Assembly: GCA_944391395.1 (NCBI GenBank)
Contig: CALXTI010000004.1
Location: forward strand, 20,567 to 84,566
Reading direction: 5' to 3'
Origin: an uncultured Alphaproteobacteria bacterium
GTDB taxonomy: Bacteria; Pseudomonadota; Alphaproteobacteria; RF32; CAG-239
Length of the DNA stretch: 64,000 nt
How positions within the stretch are numbered: the stretch's first letter is position 1; each line of letters begins with the position of its first letter. The notes under the pieces were generated by a model that saw only the letters and a program-made list of their open reading frames with translations, did no database searches and was not told the origin of the DNA. Position numbers and translations under genes: made by a program. Positions 34,559 through 43,275 of this stretch are shown one piece after another.

Positions 34559-35320
34559 ATGGCAGAAGTTAAAATTTCAATACGCAATCTCTATAAATCC
34601 TTTGGTAAAAAACAGGTTTTAAGCGGGGTTAATTTAGATGTCCGAACCGGAGAATCTTTAGTGGTTATCGGCGGTTCGGGGACGGGCAAATCGGTATTGA
34701 TTAAATGTATACAAGGGTTGCTTGTTCCTGACATGGGATCCATCAAAATAGACGGGGAAGAAGTTGTCGGCAGTCGCCGCTCGTTAAAAAACATTCACGG
34801 CAAGATGGGTATGCTGTTTCAAGGCGGCGCACTTTTTGACAGCTTATCGGTTTGGGAAAATGTGGCTTTTTCATTGTTGGAAAATCAAAACATGAATAGA
34901 AACAAAGCCAAAATGGAGGCGATTCGCGTGTTGCGTCAGGTTGGTCTTGCGCCCGATGTTGCGGATTTGTCGCCGTCCGAGCTTTCCGGCGGCATGCAAA
35001 AGCGCGTTGGTTTGGCCAGAGCCGTGATTACCAAACCCGAGATAATCTTTTTTGATGAGCCGACCACCGGGCTTGACCCGATAATGGCCGATGTGATTAA
35101 TGATTTGATTGTAGAATCCGCCAAAGGTTTGGGAGCTACGACCTTCACGATTACGCACGATATGGCTTCCGTACGCAAAATAGCCGACCGAGTGGCCATG
35201 CTTTATAAAGGAAAGATTGTTTGGCAGGGAACGGTCAAAGAAATGGATAAAACCGAAGACCCGTATGTGCGCCAGTTTATCAACGGCAGCTCGCAGGGAC
35301 CGATAAAAGTGGAAATTTAA
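34559..35320 (+). CDS. mlaF: MlaF-type lipid ABC transporter ATP-binding subunit
   Basis: ATPase pairing with the MlaE permease just upstream. 253 residues. Walker A VIGGSGTGKSVLIKC lies near residue 37. The Q-loop MGMLFQGGALFDSLSVWENV is typical of the Mla/Ttg2 class. The signature LSGGMQKRVGLARA is near 142, Walker B IIFFDEPTTGLDP near 162, and the switch FTITHDM follows. AGGCGGAG precedes the ATG. Confidence 0.95.
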   Translation: MAEVKISIRNLYKSFGKKQVLSGVNLDVRTGESLVVIGGSGTGKSVLIKCIQGLLVPDMGSIKIDGEEVVGSRRSLKNIHGKMGMLFQGGALFDSLSVWENVAFSLLENQNMNRNKAKMEAIRVLRQVGLAPDVADLSPSELSGGMQKRVGLARAVITKPEIIFFDEPTTGLDPIMADVINDLIVESAKGLGATTFTITHDMASVRKIADRVAMLYKGKIVWQGTVKEMDKTEDPYVRQFINGSSQGPIKVEI

Positions 35321-35322
35321 AA

Positions 35323-36690
35323 ATGGCCAAAAAGAACACCATAGAATATGTTTGCCAACATTGCGGCGCCGTTTATCCCAAATGGCAGGGCAAATGCGAT
35401 GCTTGCGGCGAATGGAATACCATTGAGGAAGAAAAATCCGAAAACAGCGGTTTTTCCGTTTTACCGTCCAAAAAGAAGGGTGAAATTATAGAGTTTGTGC
35501 CGTTAAGCGGGTCTACCCAAAGTTTTCGCCGTTTGGCGACCAACATCAAAGAAATTGACCGTGTTACCGGCGGCGGATTAGTTCCCGGTTCGGCCATTTT
35601 GGTCGGCGGCGATCCCGGTATCGGCAAATCAACACTGTTGCTGCAAGTTTGCGCCGGTGTGGCGGATTTGTTGCCGGATAATGAATGTTATTACATCTCC
35701 GGCGAAGAGGCGATTGACCAGGTGCGGATTCGCGCGCAAAGGCTGGGACTTGCCGATTCGCCGGTAAAACTTGCCAGCACGACGGAAGTCAAAGATATTA
35801 TTGCCACGCTTTCCAAAGCCAAACCGGCGGTGGTGATTATAGATTCCATTCAGACCATGTATCTGGAAAATGTTGAATCCACTCCCGGCAGTGTTTCGCA
35901 AGTCAGGGCTTGCGCATATGAATTGATTAAACTTGCCAAGAAAAAAGGTTTTGTTTTGTTTTTGGTCGGCCATGTTACCAAACAGGGTGCCATTGCCGGC
36001 CCGCGTGTTTTGGAACATATGGTGGATACGGTTTTATATTTTGAAGGCGAACGCGGCCATCATTTTCGCATTTTGCGTGCGGTTAAAAACCGTTACGGTG
36101 CCACCGACGAAATCGGTGTTTTTGAAATGCAAGACAAAGGTTTGGTTGAGGTTGAAAATCCTTCGGCTTTGTTCTTGGCCGAACGCCAGGGCAATGTTTC
36201 CGGCTCGTGTGTTTTTGCCGGCATTGAAGGTTCTCGCCCGTTGTTGGTGGAAATTCAGGCACTTGTCAGCCCGAGCGGATATTCCAGCCCGAAACGAGCT
36301 GTTGTCGGTTGGGATTCTAACCGTTTGGCAATGATTTTGGCTGTTTTGGAAGCGCGCTGCGGTATGAATTTCAGCGCCCAAGACGTGTATTTGAATATTG
36401 CCGGCGGCTTGAAGATTTCCGAACCAGCGGCGGATTTGGCGGTAGCCATGGCGGTAATTTCATCTTTGACCAACAAACCGCTGCCTTCGGATATGGTTAT
36501 TTTCGGCGAAATCGGGCTTTCCGGTGAAATTCGCGCCGTCAGTCAACCGAATTTGCGCCTGAAAGAAGCTTGCAAGCTGGGATTTGCCAGTGCCATTATT
36601 CCGCCCGGATACAACAAAGACAAAAAAACAAACGCCATTGCTGTTTATGAAATCGGCAATGTCCACCGCCTGATAAATTGGTTTAACTAG
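35323..36690 (+). CDS. radA: DNA repair ATPase RadA (Sms)
   Basis: RecA-like branch-migration helicase for recombination intermediates. 455 residues, normal. It has an N-terminal C4 zinc finger (CQHCGAVYPKWQGKCDACGEW, residues 10-30) and Walker A VGGDPGIGKSTLL near 94. The RadA-specific KNRYG motif in AVKNRYGATDEIGVFEM lies near 252-268. A Lon-protease-like C-terminal domain starts near 285. It starts 2 bases after mlaF and leads to cvpA 9 bases on, so mlaE-mlaF-radA-cvpA is probably one transcript. Confidence 0.97.
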   Translation: MAKKNTIEYVCQHCGAVYPKWQGKCDACGEWNTIEEEKSENSGFSVLPSKKKGEIIEFVPLSGSTQSFRRLATNIKEIDRVTGGGLVPGSAILVGGDPGIGKSTLLLQVCAGVADLLPDNECYYISGEEAIDQVRIRAQRLGLADSPVKLASTTEVKDIIATLSKAKPAVVIIDSIQTMYLENVESTPGSVSQVRACAYELIKLAKKKGFVLFLVGHVTKQGAIAGPRVLEHMVDTVLYFEGERGHHFRILRAVKNRYGATDEIGVFEMQDKGLVEVENPSALFLAERQGNVSGSCVFAGIEGSRPLLVEIQALVSPSGYSSPKRAVVGWDSNRLAMILAVLEARCGMNFSAQDVYLNIAGGLKISEPAADLAVAMAVISSLTNKPLPSDMVIFGEIGLSGEIRAVSQPNLRLKEACKLGFASAIIPPGYNKDKKTNAIAVYEIGNVHRLINWFN

Positions 36691-36699
36691 GAGCAAAAA

Positions 36700-37464
36700 A
36701 TGCAGCCGCTGAACAACTTGGACGTCATTATTTTAATCATCACAGCCATTTCGGCGCTGATAGCTTTATGCCGCGGCTTTGTTAAAGAAGTTCTCTCAAT
36801 AGTCGGCTGGGTTTTGGCGGCTGTCGCGTTTTTTTATTTGTTGCCGGTATTAACACCGCTGGCACAAAAGTACATTGCCAGTACGATTATGGCAAGCATC
36901 GTTACGGCCCTGTTGATTTTGATAATTTTTTATGTGGTGTGGTTGTTAAGCACCGATAAAATGATAGGCAAAATCCGCACCAGTAAGTTAAGTGCTTTGG
37001 ATAGACTTTTAGGACTGTTGTTTGGTGTTTTACGGGCTTTTCTGCTGGTCATTTTGTTTAACATCTTAATGACTTGGATGCTGCCGGAAGAATCAGAATC
37101 CGATTTTTTTGCGGATTCGCGCTATTTCACATACGCCGGCGAATTTGCCGATCCGCTCAAAGAGCTTATTCCGCAATCCACGATTGATTTAATTCGCGAC
37201 AAGAGCGCGGAAGTCGGTTTGGGAGAAAAATTGGAAGAAGACAACGAAACGGACGAAGATAAAAAATCAACCGATAAGGATGCCGAACTCACCGAAGAAG
37301 AAAAGGAGCAGGCGGAAATAGATGAGCTTTTCGAAAAGCTCGCGCAGCCTAAAATAGAAAAAATCGTAACGGACAAGGTTGAGGAAAAAGCCGAAAAGTT
37401 CACCGGATATAAGGAGGAAGAAACCGACAATCTTGACCGTTTGATTGAAACAACGGTAGAATAA
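36700..37464 (+). CDS. cvpA: CvpA family membrane protein with acidic tail
   Basis: 254 residues. The first ~150 form the CvpA domain with four helices (DVIILIITAISALIALCRGF, LSIVGWVLAAVAFFYLLPVL, IMASIVTALLILIIFYVVWLL, LLGLLFGVLRAFLLVILFNIL) and the typical SALDRLLGLLFGVLRAF motif. The last ~90 residues are a Glu/Asp/Lys-rich tail with no fold I recognise. CvpA relatives affect colicin V release and, more broadly, envelope homeostasis. AGGAG precedes the ATG; radA-cvpA adjacency is common. Confidence 0.9.
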   Translation: MQPLNNLDVIILIITAISALIALCRGFVKEVLSIVGWVLAAVAFFYLLPVLTPLAQKYIASTIMASIVTALLILIIFYVVWLLSTDKMIGKIRTSKLSALDRLLGLLFGVLRAFLLVILFNILMTWMLPEESESDFFADSRYFTYAGEFADPLKELIPQSTIDLIRDKSAEVGLGEKLEEDNETDEDKKSTDKDAELTEEEKEQAEIDELFEKLAQPKIEKIVTDKVEEKAEKFTGYKEEETDNLDRLIETTVE

Positions 37465-37568
37465 AAAACACTTTGAAATTTTTATTAAAACATCTTTCGG
37501 ATGCGTAGACAATCAGCACACCAAGTAAAAAGGCATCTTTTTTAAACAGCTTTAAAAGCGGTATGCTT
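37465..37568. other. Intergenic region between convergent cvpA and the TPR gene
   Basis: 104 AT-rich bases. Only a weak imperfect pairing (AAAAGGCAT near 37530 with ATGCTTTT near 37565) could act as a terminator. Nothing else is seen. Confidence 0.3.
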
Positions 37569-39365
37569 TTATTCGGTAATATTAAGCGTTTTCAATCGTT
37601 CCACCAACAAAGATTCATTAAAATTAATTATGGCCGGTTTTTGCAAACCATCGGAAATTTTGCCGCGGATAACATCTTTGTTCAGTTCTTCGGCATCTTC
37701 TTTTAAGATAAGAGCGTGCTGCCACTGAAAACGCGCCTCATCTTTGCGTCCGACCTGCCAATAAGCATCGCCCAGATGGTCGCAGACAATGGCGTTGCCG
37801 GGCAGATATTCGGCGGCGCGTTCCAAAACTTTGATGGAATCTTCGTATTTACCCATGCGATACAAAGCCCAACCAAGACTGTCCATAATATGTCCGTCTT
37901 CCGGATTTTGGCGATAGGCCTCAAAAATCATGTATAAAGCCTCATTAGAATTTTCATTATGCTGAAGCCAGCTGTATCCGAGATAATTCAAAACGAAGGG
38001 ATGCCTGTTGCTGATTTTCAAAGCTTCCTGTAAGACTTCTTCGGCTTTGTTCCATTGCCCGCTGCGTTCATAAGCCATGCCGAGAGCATAATAAATCGTC
38101 CAATCCTGTTTAGCGACTTCCGGAGCTGATTTAAGAGCTTTGTTATAATATTTAATGGCTTTTTCAGGCTGATTCATAATCCGGCTGATTTCGCCCAGAT
38201 TAAACAACACCTGATAATCGTTCGGATAAAGCTCAAGCAGGTTTTTAAGTTTTTCAAGCGCTTTTTGATTTTGCCGCTCTTGCATATAGATGCTGGATAT
38301 TTTTAGCTGAGCCATAAAATAAATCGGTGATTGCGGGCTGATTTTGGCATATTCTTTTATGGCTTCGTTATAACGCTGATTGTTTTCCAACAGGTCGGCC
38401 ATGGAAACCAGAGCGACATCGTGTTGCGGGTTAAGGTATAATGCCAGCGCCGTAAAAATCTGCGATATATCGCTTTGATATCCGCGAAAAATCGTGCCGA
38501 TGTTAAACAGAGCCTCGGCTTGTCCTTTTTGCGGTGAATCAATCAGTTTTGGGGTTGCCGACGCATCGGAGGTTTGGATATCCTGATACAATTCAAGCAA
38601 CATGCGCGCCTGAAAATTTTTATCATAATATTTTTTAACCAGTGCCGCGGCTTCTTCTTGTTTTCCGTTGCGGATATAAAAATTCCCGATAATCTGCAAC
38701 GAGCGGTATGAAAGCTCAAGATTTTCGTTGTTAACAACCGTGTCAAAGGCTTTTTGCGCTTCTTCGATGTTGCCGAAATAATCGTTTAGCATGCCGTTGT
38801 GCATATAATACAAAGAAACCAGACTTTTATCGTCTTTAAATTTTTTCAAGACATTCAAAGCTTCTTTTTGCTTGCCCTCGCCGGCATAAATCCAAGCTTC
38901 AAACAAAGGCAGGATAGAAGCCTGATAAACTTTGTCATGAATTTTCTGCAAACTTTCCAAGGCGTTGGCATAATTTTGTTTTTGCATTTCGTCGGTCATA
39001 ACCACAAAATGAATAAAATTACCCTTATCGCCTTTTTGCTGAGCCATTTTAGCGTATTCGGCGGCCTCGTCGATTCGGCCTTCCGAAGTCAAAAGCACAT
39101 ACGCCCGCCCGATGATTTCCGTGTTGTCGGCGCCCAGATTGATGGATTTGACATAGTAATCGGCGGCCGTATTTAAATCCTGACGCAAATGAGCCACCCG
39201 GGCGGCGAGATAAGTTCCGTAAGCTGTGTCGACCCGTGGATGGCTGTATATCGTTTCTGCGTCCGGTGTTCGATTCTGATGCATAAAATTTTCCGTGCAG
39301 GAGTTAAAAACTCCGACACTGATAATAAGGGCTGCTATATATCCGACTTTCATAAACTTTTTCAT
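37569..39365 (-). CDS. TPR-repeat protein, probable envelope (lipo)protein
   Basis: 598 residues from ATG 39365; the frame is open to 39458 but the extra leader is AT-derived and would bury the export signal. The N-terminus MKKFMKVGYIAALIISVGVFNSC looks like a lipoprotein signal, although FNSC is a poor lipobox. The rest is a solenoid of about a dozen TPR units, including AAYYVKSINLGA-type, NALESLQKIHDK, EALNVLKKF, QKALEKLKNLLELYP, PEKAIKYYNKAL and EDSIKVLERAAEYLP. Such proteins scaffold complexes; no partner can be named. It is common in Alphaproteobacteria as an uncharacterised TPR protein. Stands alone, divergent to the uracil-DNA glycosylase gene. Confidence 0.8.
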   Translation of the reverse strand: MKKFMKVGYIAALIISVGVFNSCTENFMHQNRTPDAETIYSHPRVDTAYGTYLAARVAHLRQDLNTAADYYVKSINLGADNTEIIGRAYVLLTSEGRIDEAAEYAKMAQQKGDKGNFIHFVVMTDEMQKQNYANALESLQKIHDKVYQASILPLFEAWIYAGEGKQKEALNVLKKFKDDKSLVSLYYMHNGMLNDYFGNIEEAQKAFDTVVNNENLELSYRSLQIIGNFYIRNGKQEEAAALVKKYYDKNFQARMLLELYQDIQTSDASATPKLIDSPQKGQAEALFNIGTIFRGYQSDISQIFTALALYLNPQHDVALVSMADLLENNQRYNEAIKEYAKISPQSPIYFMAQLKISSIYMQERQNQKALEKLKNLLELYPNDYQVLFNLGEISRIMNQPEKAIKYYNKALKSAPEVAKQDWTIYYALGMAYERSGQWNKAEEVLQEALKISNRHPFVLNYLGYSWLQHNENSNEALYMIFEAYRQNPEDGHIMDSLGWALYRMGKYEDSIKVLERAAEYLPGNAIVCDHLGDAYWQVGRKDEARFQWQHALILKEDAEELNKDVIRGKISDGLQKPAIINFNESLLVERLKTLNITE

Positions 39366-39452
39366 CTTTTCAAGTTTTTTTAATGTTATATCAATTTTTG
39401 CCGTCGATTCAATAAAAATTATATAATTATATGTGTAAATAATTGCTTTATA

Positions 39453-39482
39453 TTGCAAAATAAAGTATTCACGCTATATAAT
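39453..39482 (+). promoter_or_regulatory. Strong promoter directly abutting the uracil-DNA glycosylase start (leaderless)
   Basis: TTGCAA at 39453-39458, an 18-base spacer and a perfect TATAAT at 39477-39482. The ATG begins at 39490, 8 bases after the -10 box, so the transcript would begin at or next to the A of the start codon. There is no ribosome site. Confidence 0.6.
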
Positions 39483-39489
39483 TCCTACC

Positions 39490-40284
39490 ATGGAACAAAA
39501 AAACGACATAGCCCGATTGTTGGAATGGTACATGGCTGCCGGTGTGGATGAAATCTGCGGTGCGGAGCCCGGTCTTTTATTGCATCCGGCAAACGAACAA
39601 GCCGCTGCAAATTCGCCTTTGCCGGCAGTGGAGCCGGCATCGGTTCGTCCGGCCATAAGCTCTTTGGCGCAAACAACGGTTGCCGCTTGTAAAAACGCGC
39701 GTGAATTGTGTGAAAAAGCCGACAGCTTGGAAGATTTGAAAGCTGCCGTGGAGGCTTTTGAGGGGTGCGCCCTTAAGTTCAATGCCAAATCGACGGTTTT
39801 CGGCGCGGGAAATCCTCAGGCCGAAGTCATGATTGTCGGCGAAGCCCCGGGCGCGGATGAAGACCGTTTGGGCATTCCGTTTGTCGGCCGCAGCGGACAT
39901 TTGCTGGAAAAAATGCTTTTGGCAATCGGCTTAAAGCGTGAAGATGTTTATATCACCAACATTTTGCCATGGCGTCCGCCGGGGAACCGGACGCCGACCG
40001 ATGCCGAAGTTGCGGTTTGTCTGCCGTTTTTAAAACGCCAGATAGAATTTATAAAACCCAAGGTGATTTTGTTGTTAGGCGGCAGCGCGGCCAATGCTTT
40101 GCTGGATAACGGCGATTCCATATCCCGTTTGCGCGGTCATTGGTTGGAATACGTTATGTCCGACAGAACATCTGTGGCGGCGTTGGCAAGTTTTCATCCG
40201 GCGTATTTGTTGCGCAACAGCGCCCAAAAAGCCAAATCTTGGAGCGATTTTTTACGCCTTTTGAAAAAATTAAAGGAAAATTAA
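39490..40284 (+). CDS. Uracil-DNA glycosylase, family 4 (iron-sulfur type)
   Basis: Removes uracil from DNA. 264 residues: an N-terminal alphaproteobacterial extension ([15 protein letters not shown], then a variable linker) and the catalytic domain from ~85. Motif [21 protein letters not shown] lies near residue 117. [15 protein letters not shown] is near 157 and [14 protein letters not shown] near 197, and the closing motif [10 protein letters not shown] carries the active-site His near 236. Cys residues in FEGCALK and near CLPF are candidate cluster ligands; one ligand of the usual four is not obvious to me. Likely translated from a leaderless message. Confidence 0.92.
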   Translation: MEQKNDIARLLEWYMAAGVDEICGAEPGLLLHPANEQAAANSPLPAVEPASVRPAISSLAQTTVAACKNARELCEKADSLEDLKAAVEAFEGCALKFNAKSTVFGAGNPQAEVMIVGEAPGADEDRLGIPFVGRSGHLLEKMLLAIGLKREDVYITNILPWRPPGNRTPTDAEVAVCLPFLKRQIEFIKPKVILLLGGSAANALLDNGDSISRLRGHWLEYVMSDRTSVAALASFHPAYLLRNSAQKAKSWSDFLRLLKKLKEN

Positions 40285-40343
40285 GTAAAAACAGGATAGA
40301 CTAAAGCCAATTCTGAAATTTAAATTTAAAAAGGGGGCAAAGA

Positions 40344-41120
40344 ATGAGTATTTTAAGAAAAGCATGGTGTTCAACCTTGGCGCTGGCATTCACGGCGGGG
40401 GCTTTTGCCGTTCAGGCACAAGAAGCGGCGCCGGCCGAAGAACAAACGACCAAACCCCGTGCCGTGTTGTTTAAGGTGCATGATATCAAACCGGTTGAAA
40501 ACACCGAAGGCGTTATCACGCATTGCGATTTTTTAGTCACGTTTTACAACCGTACGACCGACAGTTTGCGTCAAGCCAAAATCGATATGGGTTGGACCGA
40601 TGAAATTACGGAACGTTACATGATTGAAGGCACCGGCGAAGAGGAAAAAACCGCGTCGACCGCGCGTCCGCGCGCCAGCCGCAACAGCCGCAATGCCGAA
40701 CCTGTTTTGGGCGAAATCACCACCAGTGTGGATATGCCGGCGTTGGGAGCATATAAACAGGCCACTGTCAAGGGTTCAGTCAAAACCGAAAAATGTTTCC
40801 TGCTTTTGGACAATCTGGAATTTAACGTTGCCTCTTGCAGCATTATCGGCCAAAACAATGACAGCGGGTCTTCCGCGCGCAGCAGCCGTCGCAGCCGCGT
40901 TACGGCCAGCCGCAACACGTCGGAATGCGCCAATTTGTTTGAATATGTCAATTCCCAAAATCCGGAATATTATGACGAATTCAAAAACATTTCTTATTCC
41001 GAGCAGGAACGTCTGTTAAGCGATGAGAAAAAACAAGACATCAGCGATATTGAATCGACTTATGAAACAATCGTCGGAAACTTTGAAAAAGCCGACAGCA
41101 TTGTCAACAACATCAAATAA
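40344..41120 (+). CDS. Secreted protein of unknown function, paralogue A
   Basis: 258 residues. Signal peptide MSILRKAWCSTLALAFTAGAFAVQA, then a beta-rich domain with THCDFLVTFYNRTTDSLRQAKIDMGW. A Ser/Arg/Ala-rich low-complexity insert follows (~105-120), then VDMPALGAYKQATVKG and KTEKCFLLLDNLEFNVASCSI, a second Ser/Arg insert and a helical charged end. The three Cys of the domain recur in the same order in the next gene product. I do not recognise the family. An AAGGGGGC ribosome site precedes the ATG, and the next gene starts 11 bases downstream. Confidence 0.78.
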   Translation: MSILRKAWCSTLALAFTAGAFAVQAQEAAPAEEQTTKPRAVLFKVHDIKPVENTEGVITHCDFLVTFYNRTTDSLRQAKIDMGWTDEITERYMIEGTGEEEKTASTARPRASRNSRNAEPVLGEITTSVDMPALGAYKQATVKGSVKTEKCFLLLDNLEFNVASCSIIGQNNDSGSSARSSRRSRVTASRNTSECANLFEYVNSQNPEYYDEFKNISYSEQERLLSDEKKQDISDIESTYETIVGNFEKADSIVNNIK

Positions 41121-41131
41121 CGGGGCAGAAA

Positions 41132-41863
41132 ATGCGACAACGCCGGATTAAAATCACACGACGGCTCACCGGAGGTTTGCGTCGCGTTGCGCTGCCTGCG
41201 TTGCTTGCTTGTGTTTTGTTATCCGGCATTGCCTCCGCGCAAATGTTTGGTGCGTCAACCGGTTTTAACAACAACAATCGTCCGGCGCAAACGCAGAGAA
41301 CTCCGGCACAACCGGCACCGACGCCTCGTCCGGCTTCTTCTGCCAACGCTCCGGCCAATTCGGCGCGACCGGCAGCCCGAGCGCCGTCTGCGCCTCCGGC
41401 CACACCGTCAATGGTCAACACCGGTCAAACAACGGCGGCGGCATCCCGACCGGCAGCAGAGCTTTCCGAAGAAGAGCCGGAAAATGTCCCCTCTGCTTTT
41501 GAACTGCGGTTTATCGGCGGCGAAGCGGTGGTTGATGATTCGCCAAAGATAATGCTTTATATGCGAGATTTTAAAGTGGCGAACAACTTAAACGGCCGTC
41601 CGAGCTGCACCATGCGTTTTTATATTTTGTCTTCCGCGCCGGAAAAAATCACCAACATCAGTTATCGCTTAAAATGGCCGAAGATGGAAACCGCGCTTTC
41701 GTTTGACGATGTCGCTCCCAACACGCCGACATATTTTGATTACGCCTTGTTGGGCAACGGCTGTTACAGCATGGACAAAGCCCCCAACATCATCGTGAAC
41801 CGCTGCCGCATCAAGGGTATGACCCAGCGCCAGTGTGCCGATGCCATCCAGTGGATGGAGTAA
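41132..41863 (+). CDS. Secreted protein of unknown function, paralogue B
   Basis: 243 residues. An Arg-rich start and signal segment (RRVALPALLACVLLSGIASA) lead into a Pro/Ala/Arg-rich low-complexity stretch (~45-110). The folded domain (~120-243) has MLYMRDFKVANN, CTMRFYILSSAPEKITNISYRLKWP, the FDDVAPNTPTYFDYALLGNGCY segment and IIVNRCRIKG. The order C ... W/GW ... C ... C-x-I matches the gene before it. Unknown function; probably periplasmic. It ends 30 bases before a candidate promoter. Confidence 0.76.
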   Translation: MRQRRIKITRRLTGGLRRVALPALLACVLLSGIASAQMFGASTGFNNNNRPAQTQRTPAQPAPTPRPASSANAPANSARPAARAPSAPPATPSMVNTGQTTAAASRPAAELSEEEPENVPSAFELRFIGGEAVVDDSPKIMLYMRDFKVANNLNGRPSCTMRFYILSSAPEKITNISYRLKWPKMETALSFDDVAPNTPTYFDYALLGNGCYSMDKAPNIIVNRCRIKGMTQRQCADAIQWME

Positions 41864-41892
41864 CAGGCGGAGTTACCGGTATTTAAAAATTC

Positions 41893-41921
41893 TTGCCAAA
41901 AAAACACTTTCATGCTACACT
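41893..41921 (+). promoter_or_regulatory. Sigma-70 type promoter candidate upstream of the small membrane gene
   Basis: TTGCCA at 41893-41898, an exact 17-base spacer and TACACT at 41916-41921 preceded by TGC (extended -10). It predicts a transcript start near 41928, giving a ~115-base leader before the small gene at 42044. Confidence 0.55.
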
Positions 41922-41927
41922 AAAAAT

Positions 41928-42043
41928 GTGAAAAAATATTAGTGTGGTTGTGATTATGTGGGGTTTTTGTTTTGTGGGGAACCTTACCGCTCTATAAAAA
42001 TTTTTTCCTTTTTTTAAATTGTAAAATCTAAAAATAAAAAAAT
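41928..42043 (+). other. Long leader or possible small RNA
   Basis: About 115 bases between a good promoter and the small gene, with G-rich (GTGGGG twice) and T-rich segments. I see no known RNA family, no clear hairpin and no ribosome site before the ATG at 42044. Confidence 0.3.
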
Positions 42044-42322
42044 ATGTTTGGAAATTTTCTTTTAATTTGCGCCGTGATCGGGATCATAGGCGCTATCTTG
42101 GGATGGATATTTGATAAAAGTCAGAATTTTCTTTCCTGGATTTTATCGTTTGTTATCCCGGGGATAGGAATGGGCATTATTCTTACGGGGATAATGTGGG
42201 TAGGATATTTTGTCGGTCTTTTCGGAGACTGGCATATATTTAAATTCCACCCTTTCCTAATAGGCTTTTCCTTTGGTGTGGTGAGGGAGATATATCTCCT
42301 TATCCGCACCATCGTAGGGTAA
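42044..42322 (+). CDS. Small multi-pass membrane protein of unknown function
   Basis: 92 residues, almost entirely hydrophobic, with three likely helices (FLLICAVIGIIGAILGWIF; FLSWILSFVIPGIGMGIILTGIMW; FHPFLIGFSFGVV). No family recognised. There is no ribosome site, so the start is uncertain. A promoter upstream and a solid terminator downstream argue that the unit is expressed, though the RNA itself could be the product. Confidence 0.5.
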   Translation: MFGNFLLICAVIGIIGAILGWIFDKSQNFLSWILSFVIPGIGMGIILTGIMWVGYFVGLFGDWHIFKFHPFLIGFSFGVVREIYLLIRTIVG

Positions 42323-42328
42323 GATTAA

Positions 42329-42366
42329 GCACCGCTTTTGTTTTTCAAAACAAAGCGGCGCTTTTT
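42329..42366 (+). terminator. Terminator after the small membrane gene
   Basis: GCACCGCTTTTGTTTT pairs with AAAACAAAGCGGCGC (one mismatch, one bulge) around a short loop and is followed by TTTTTGTTTT. It closes the unit before tolQ. Confidence 0.75.
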
Positions 42367-42525
42367 GTTTTGCTTTTGGATACAATGCCACGCCGATTTA
42401 AATTAACCGCTTCGGTTTCATTCTGCAAAAAAGCTGTTTTTTATGCCGGAATTAATTGAAAATTTAATATTTTATGCTAAAAAGCCGATAATCATGAAGT
42501 TTAAATAAAAAAGGGTTTTAGAAAA

Positions 42526-43272
42526 ATGGAAACACAAGCGCTTTCTGATGTTGTTAACACTGCCGCTCAAATGTCCATGTGGGATTTGGTTTGGGCTTCC
42601 GATACCGTCACCAAAGTGGTGATGATTGGTTTAATTGCCGCCTCTGTTTGGTCTTGGGCGATTATTTTTGAAAAATACGCCACGCTCCGCCATGTCAAAA
42701 AAATGTCCAAAAAGTTTGAAGAGGCTTTTTGGTCCGGCGGCTCGCTTGACCGTTTGTATGACGCCATCGGTAACCGTCCGCGCGACCCGATGTCGGCAAT
42801 GTTTTTAGCCGCCATGAAAGAATGGCGCCGTTCCGACATCATGAAATCCAAAACCGACCGCAGTCTGCGCGGCGCTTCATTACAACAGCGCACCGAAAAA
42901 GCGATGATGGTTTGTATGGATAAAGAACTTGAAGATTTGGACAATCGCTTGGGCTTTTTGGCTTCCACCGGTTCGGTGGCGCCGTTGGTGGGGTTGTTTG
43001 GTACGGTTTGGGGCATCATCAATAGTTTTAACGCCATTGCCGCCACCCAGAGCAACTCGTTGTCCGCGATGGCGCCCGGCATTGCTGAAGCTTTGTTTAC
43101 CACCGCTTTTGGCTTGATTGCGGCGATTCCCGCCGTGGTGGCGTATAACATGATAACAACGCAAATTGACCGTTACGCCAACCGGCTGGAAAACTTTATT
43201 GCCGAATTTTCAACCATCTTATCGCGTGAAATTGATGACACCACCTTAAAGGCGGAAATGGCGGGAGAATAA
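42526..43272 (+). CDS. tolQ: Tol-Pal system proton channel subunit TolQ (MotA/TolQ/ExbB family)
   Basis: Inner-membrane motor stator of the Tol-Pal envelope system. 248 residues with three helices: VVMIGLIAASVWSWAIIFEKY (~30-50), VAPLVGLFGTVWGIINSFNAI (~150-170) and EALFTTAFGLIAAIPAVVAYN (~185-205). The TolQ hallmarks GLFGTVWGI and EALxTTAxGL are intact, and MWDLVWASDTVTK before helix 1 favours TolQ over ExbB. tolR follows 3 bases after the stop. Confidence 0.94.
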   Translation: METQALSDVVNTAAQMSMWDLVWASDTVTKVVMIGLIAASVWSWAIIFEKYATLRHVKKMSKKFEEAFWSGGSLDRLYDAIGNRPRDPMSAMFLAAMKEWRRSDIMKSKTDRSLRGASLQQRTEKAMMVCMDKELEDLDNRLGFLASTGSVAPLVGLFGTVWGIINSFNAIAATQSNSLSAMAPGIAEALFTTAFGLIAAIPAVVAYNMITTQIDRYANRLENFIAEFSTILSREIDDTTLKAEMAGE

Positions 43273-43275
43273 ACC

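Noticed and set aside
37525..37575. Possible terminator between cvpA and the TPR gene
   Set aside because: Only an eight-base bulged stem; not supported strongly enough to list as a terminator.
41928..42043. Leader before the small membrane gene as 4.5S, 6S or tmRNA
   Set aside because: No conserved core of any of these RNAs (for example the SRP loop or tmRNA ends) can be found.
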